Below, in pieces: positions 5,823 to 5,853 of a stretch of 5,853 nt of DNA. Under the pieces are notes generated by a model. It saw nothing but the letters and a program-made list of their open reading frames with translations. It did no database searches and was not told where the DNA came from. The translations under genes and the position numbers were made by a program. Source of the stretch: Bacillota bacterium (GTDB taxonomy: Bacteria; Bacillota; Clostridia; Acetivibrionales; DSM-1351); assembly GCA_023393115.1 (NCBI GenBank), contig JAEWMS010000078.1, positions 1-5,853 on the forward strand, given 5' to 3'. Position 1 is the first letter of the stretch. The number at the start of each line of letters is the position of its first letter.

Positions 5823-5853
5823 TGTAAAGGACTCAATAATAATTCCAAAGAAC

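Larger units (their letters stand above)
5281..5853. other. 573-bp stretch without a recognisable gene; control region of a gene beyond the right edge
   Basis: I see no convincing protein-coding gene. Its left part (5281-5340) holds the hairpin after the acetyltransferase gene. The middle (about 5341-5600) is AT-rich, with a 10-bp palindrome CGTAATTACG (5528-5537) and a small GC-rich hairpin, GCCGT (5587-5591) pairing with ACGGC (5597-5601). The right part has a strong promoter, inverted repeats and a structured leader. A forward frame is open from ATG 5794 to the window end (20 codons) but has no ribosome binding site. AAAGGA at 5826-5831 could serve a start codon just outside the window. 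Confidence 0.6.

Noticed and set aside
5615..5848. 77-residue minus-strand open frame, rich in Leu, Cys and Phe
   Set aside because: It runs antisense across the strong promoter and palindromes, has no ribosome binding site visible in the window, and resembles no family I know.
5794..5853. Forward frame from ATG 5794 (or 5800), open to the window end
   Set aside because: No Shine-Dalgarno sequence precedes either ATG and the coding stretch is made of the palindromic bases; it could become real only if sequence beyond the edge supports it.

Overview
The window is AT-rich, low-GC Firmicutes-type DNA. Start sites carry Shine-Dalgarno sequences such as AAGGAGG, promoters have the sigma-A form, and the protein families and codon choice look clostridial (a Clostridium/Ruminiclostridium-like genome is the best guess, by inference only). 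All recognisable genes lie on the + strand.

Layout. Positions 1-234 are an upstream region holding a terminator-like hairpin (86-114), a perfect 18-bp palindrome (121-138) and a putative promoter. Positions 235-2529 encode a complete HelD-type superfamily 1 helicase/ATPase, a factor that removes or recycles stalled RNA polymerase. Positions 2600-3943 encode an AraC-family regulator whose C-terminal part is two tandem GyrI-like effector-binding domains. Positions 4014-4361 encode a small DUF1905-type protein. Positions 4381-4734 are the C-terminal two-thirds of a nitroreductase that has lost its N-terminal flavin-binding part, most likely a gene remnant. Positions 4813-5280 encode a GNAT N-acetyltransferase with an excellent ribosome binding site. 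A long hairpin follows it (5292-5330).

The last 573 bases (5281-5853) contain no convincing gene. They hold a very good promoter (TTGACA, 17-bp spacer, extended -10) at 5664-5692, an inverted repeat around its -10 element, a leader with several possible stem-loops, and a perfect 19-bp palindrome at 5804-5822. This looks like the control region of a gene beginning beyond the right edge.

Functionally, the genes read as an accessory or stress-response neighbourhood: RNA polymerase rescue (HelD), small-molecule sensing (AraC with two GyrI-like domains), and small-molecule modification (acetyltransferase and nitroreductase remnant). The genes are 60-80 bp apart with no overlap, so one operon is possible but not demonstrated. 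I found no CRISPR array, tRNA, rRNA, insertion sequence or known riboswitch. The most noteworthy items are the tandem-GyrI regulator, the truncated nitroreductase junction, and the regulatory architecture at the right end.
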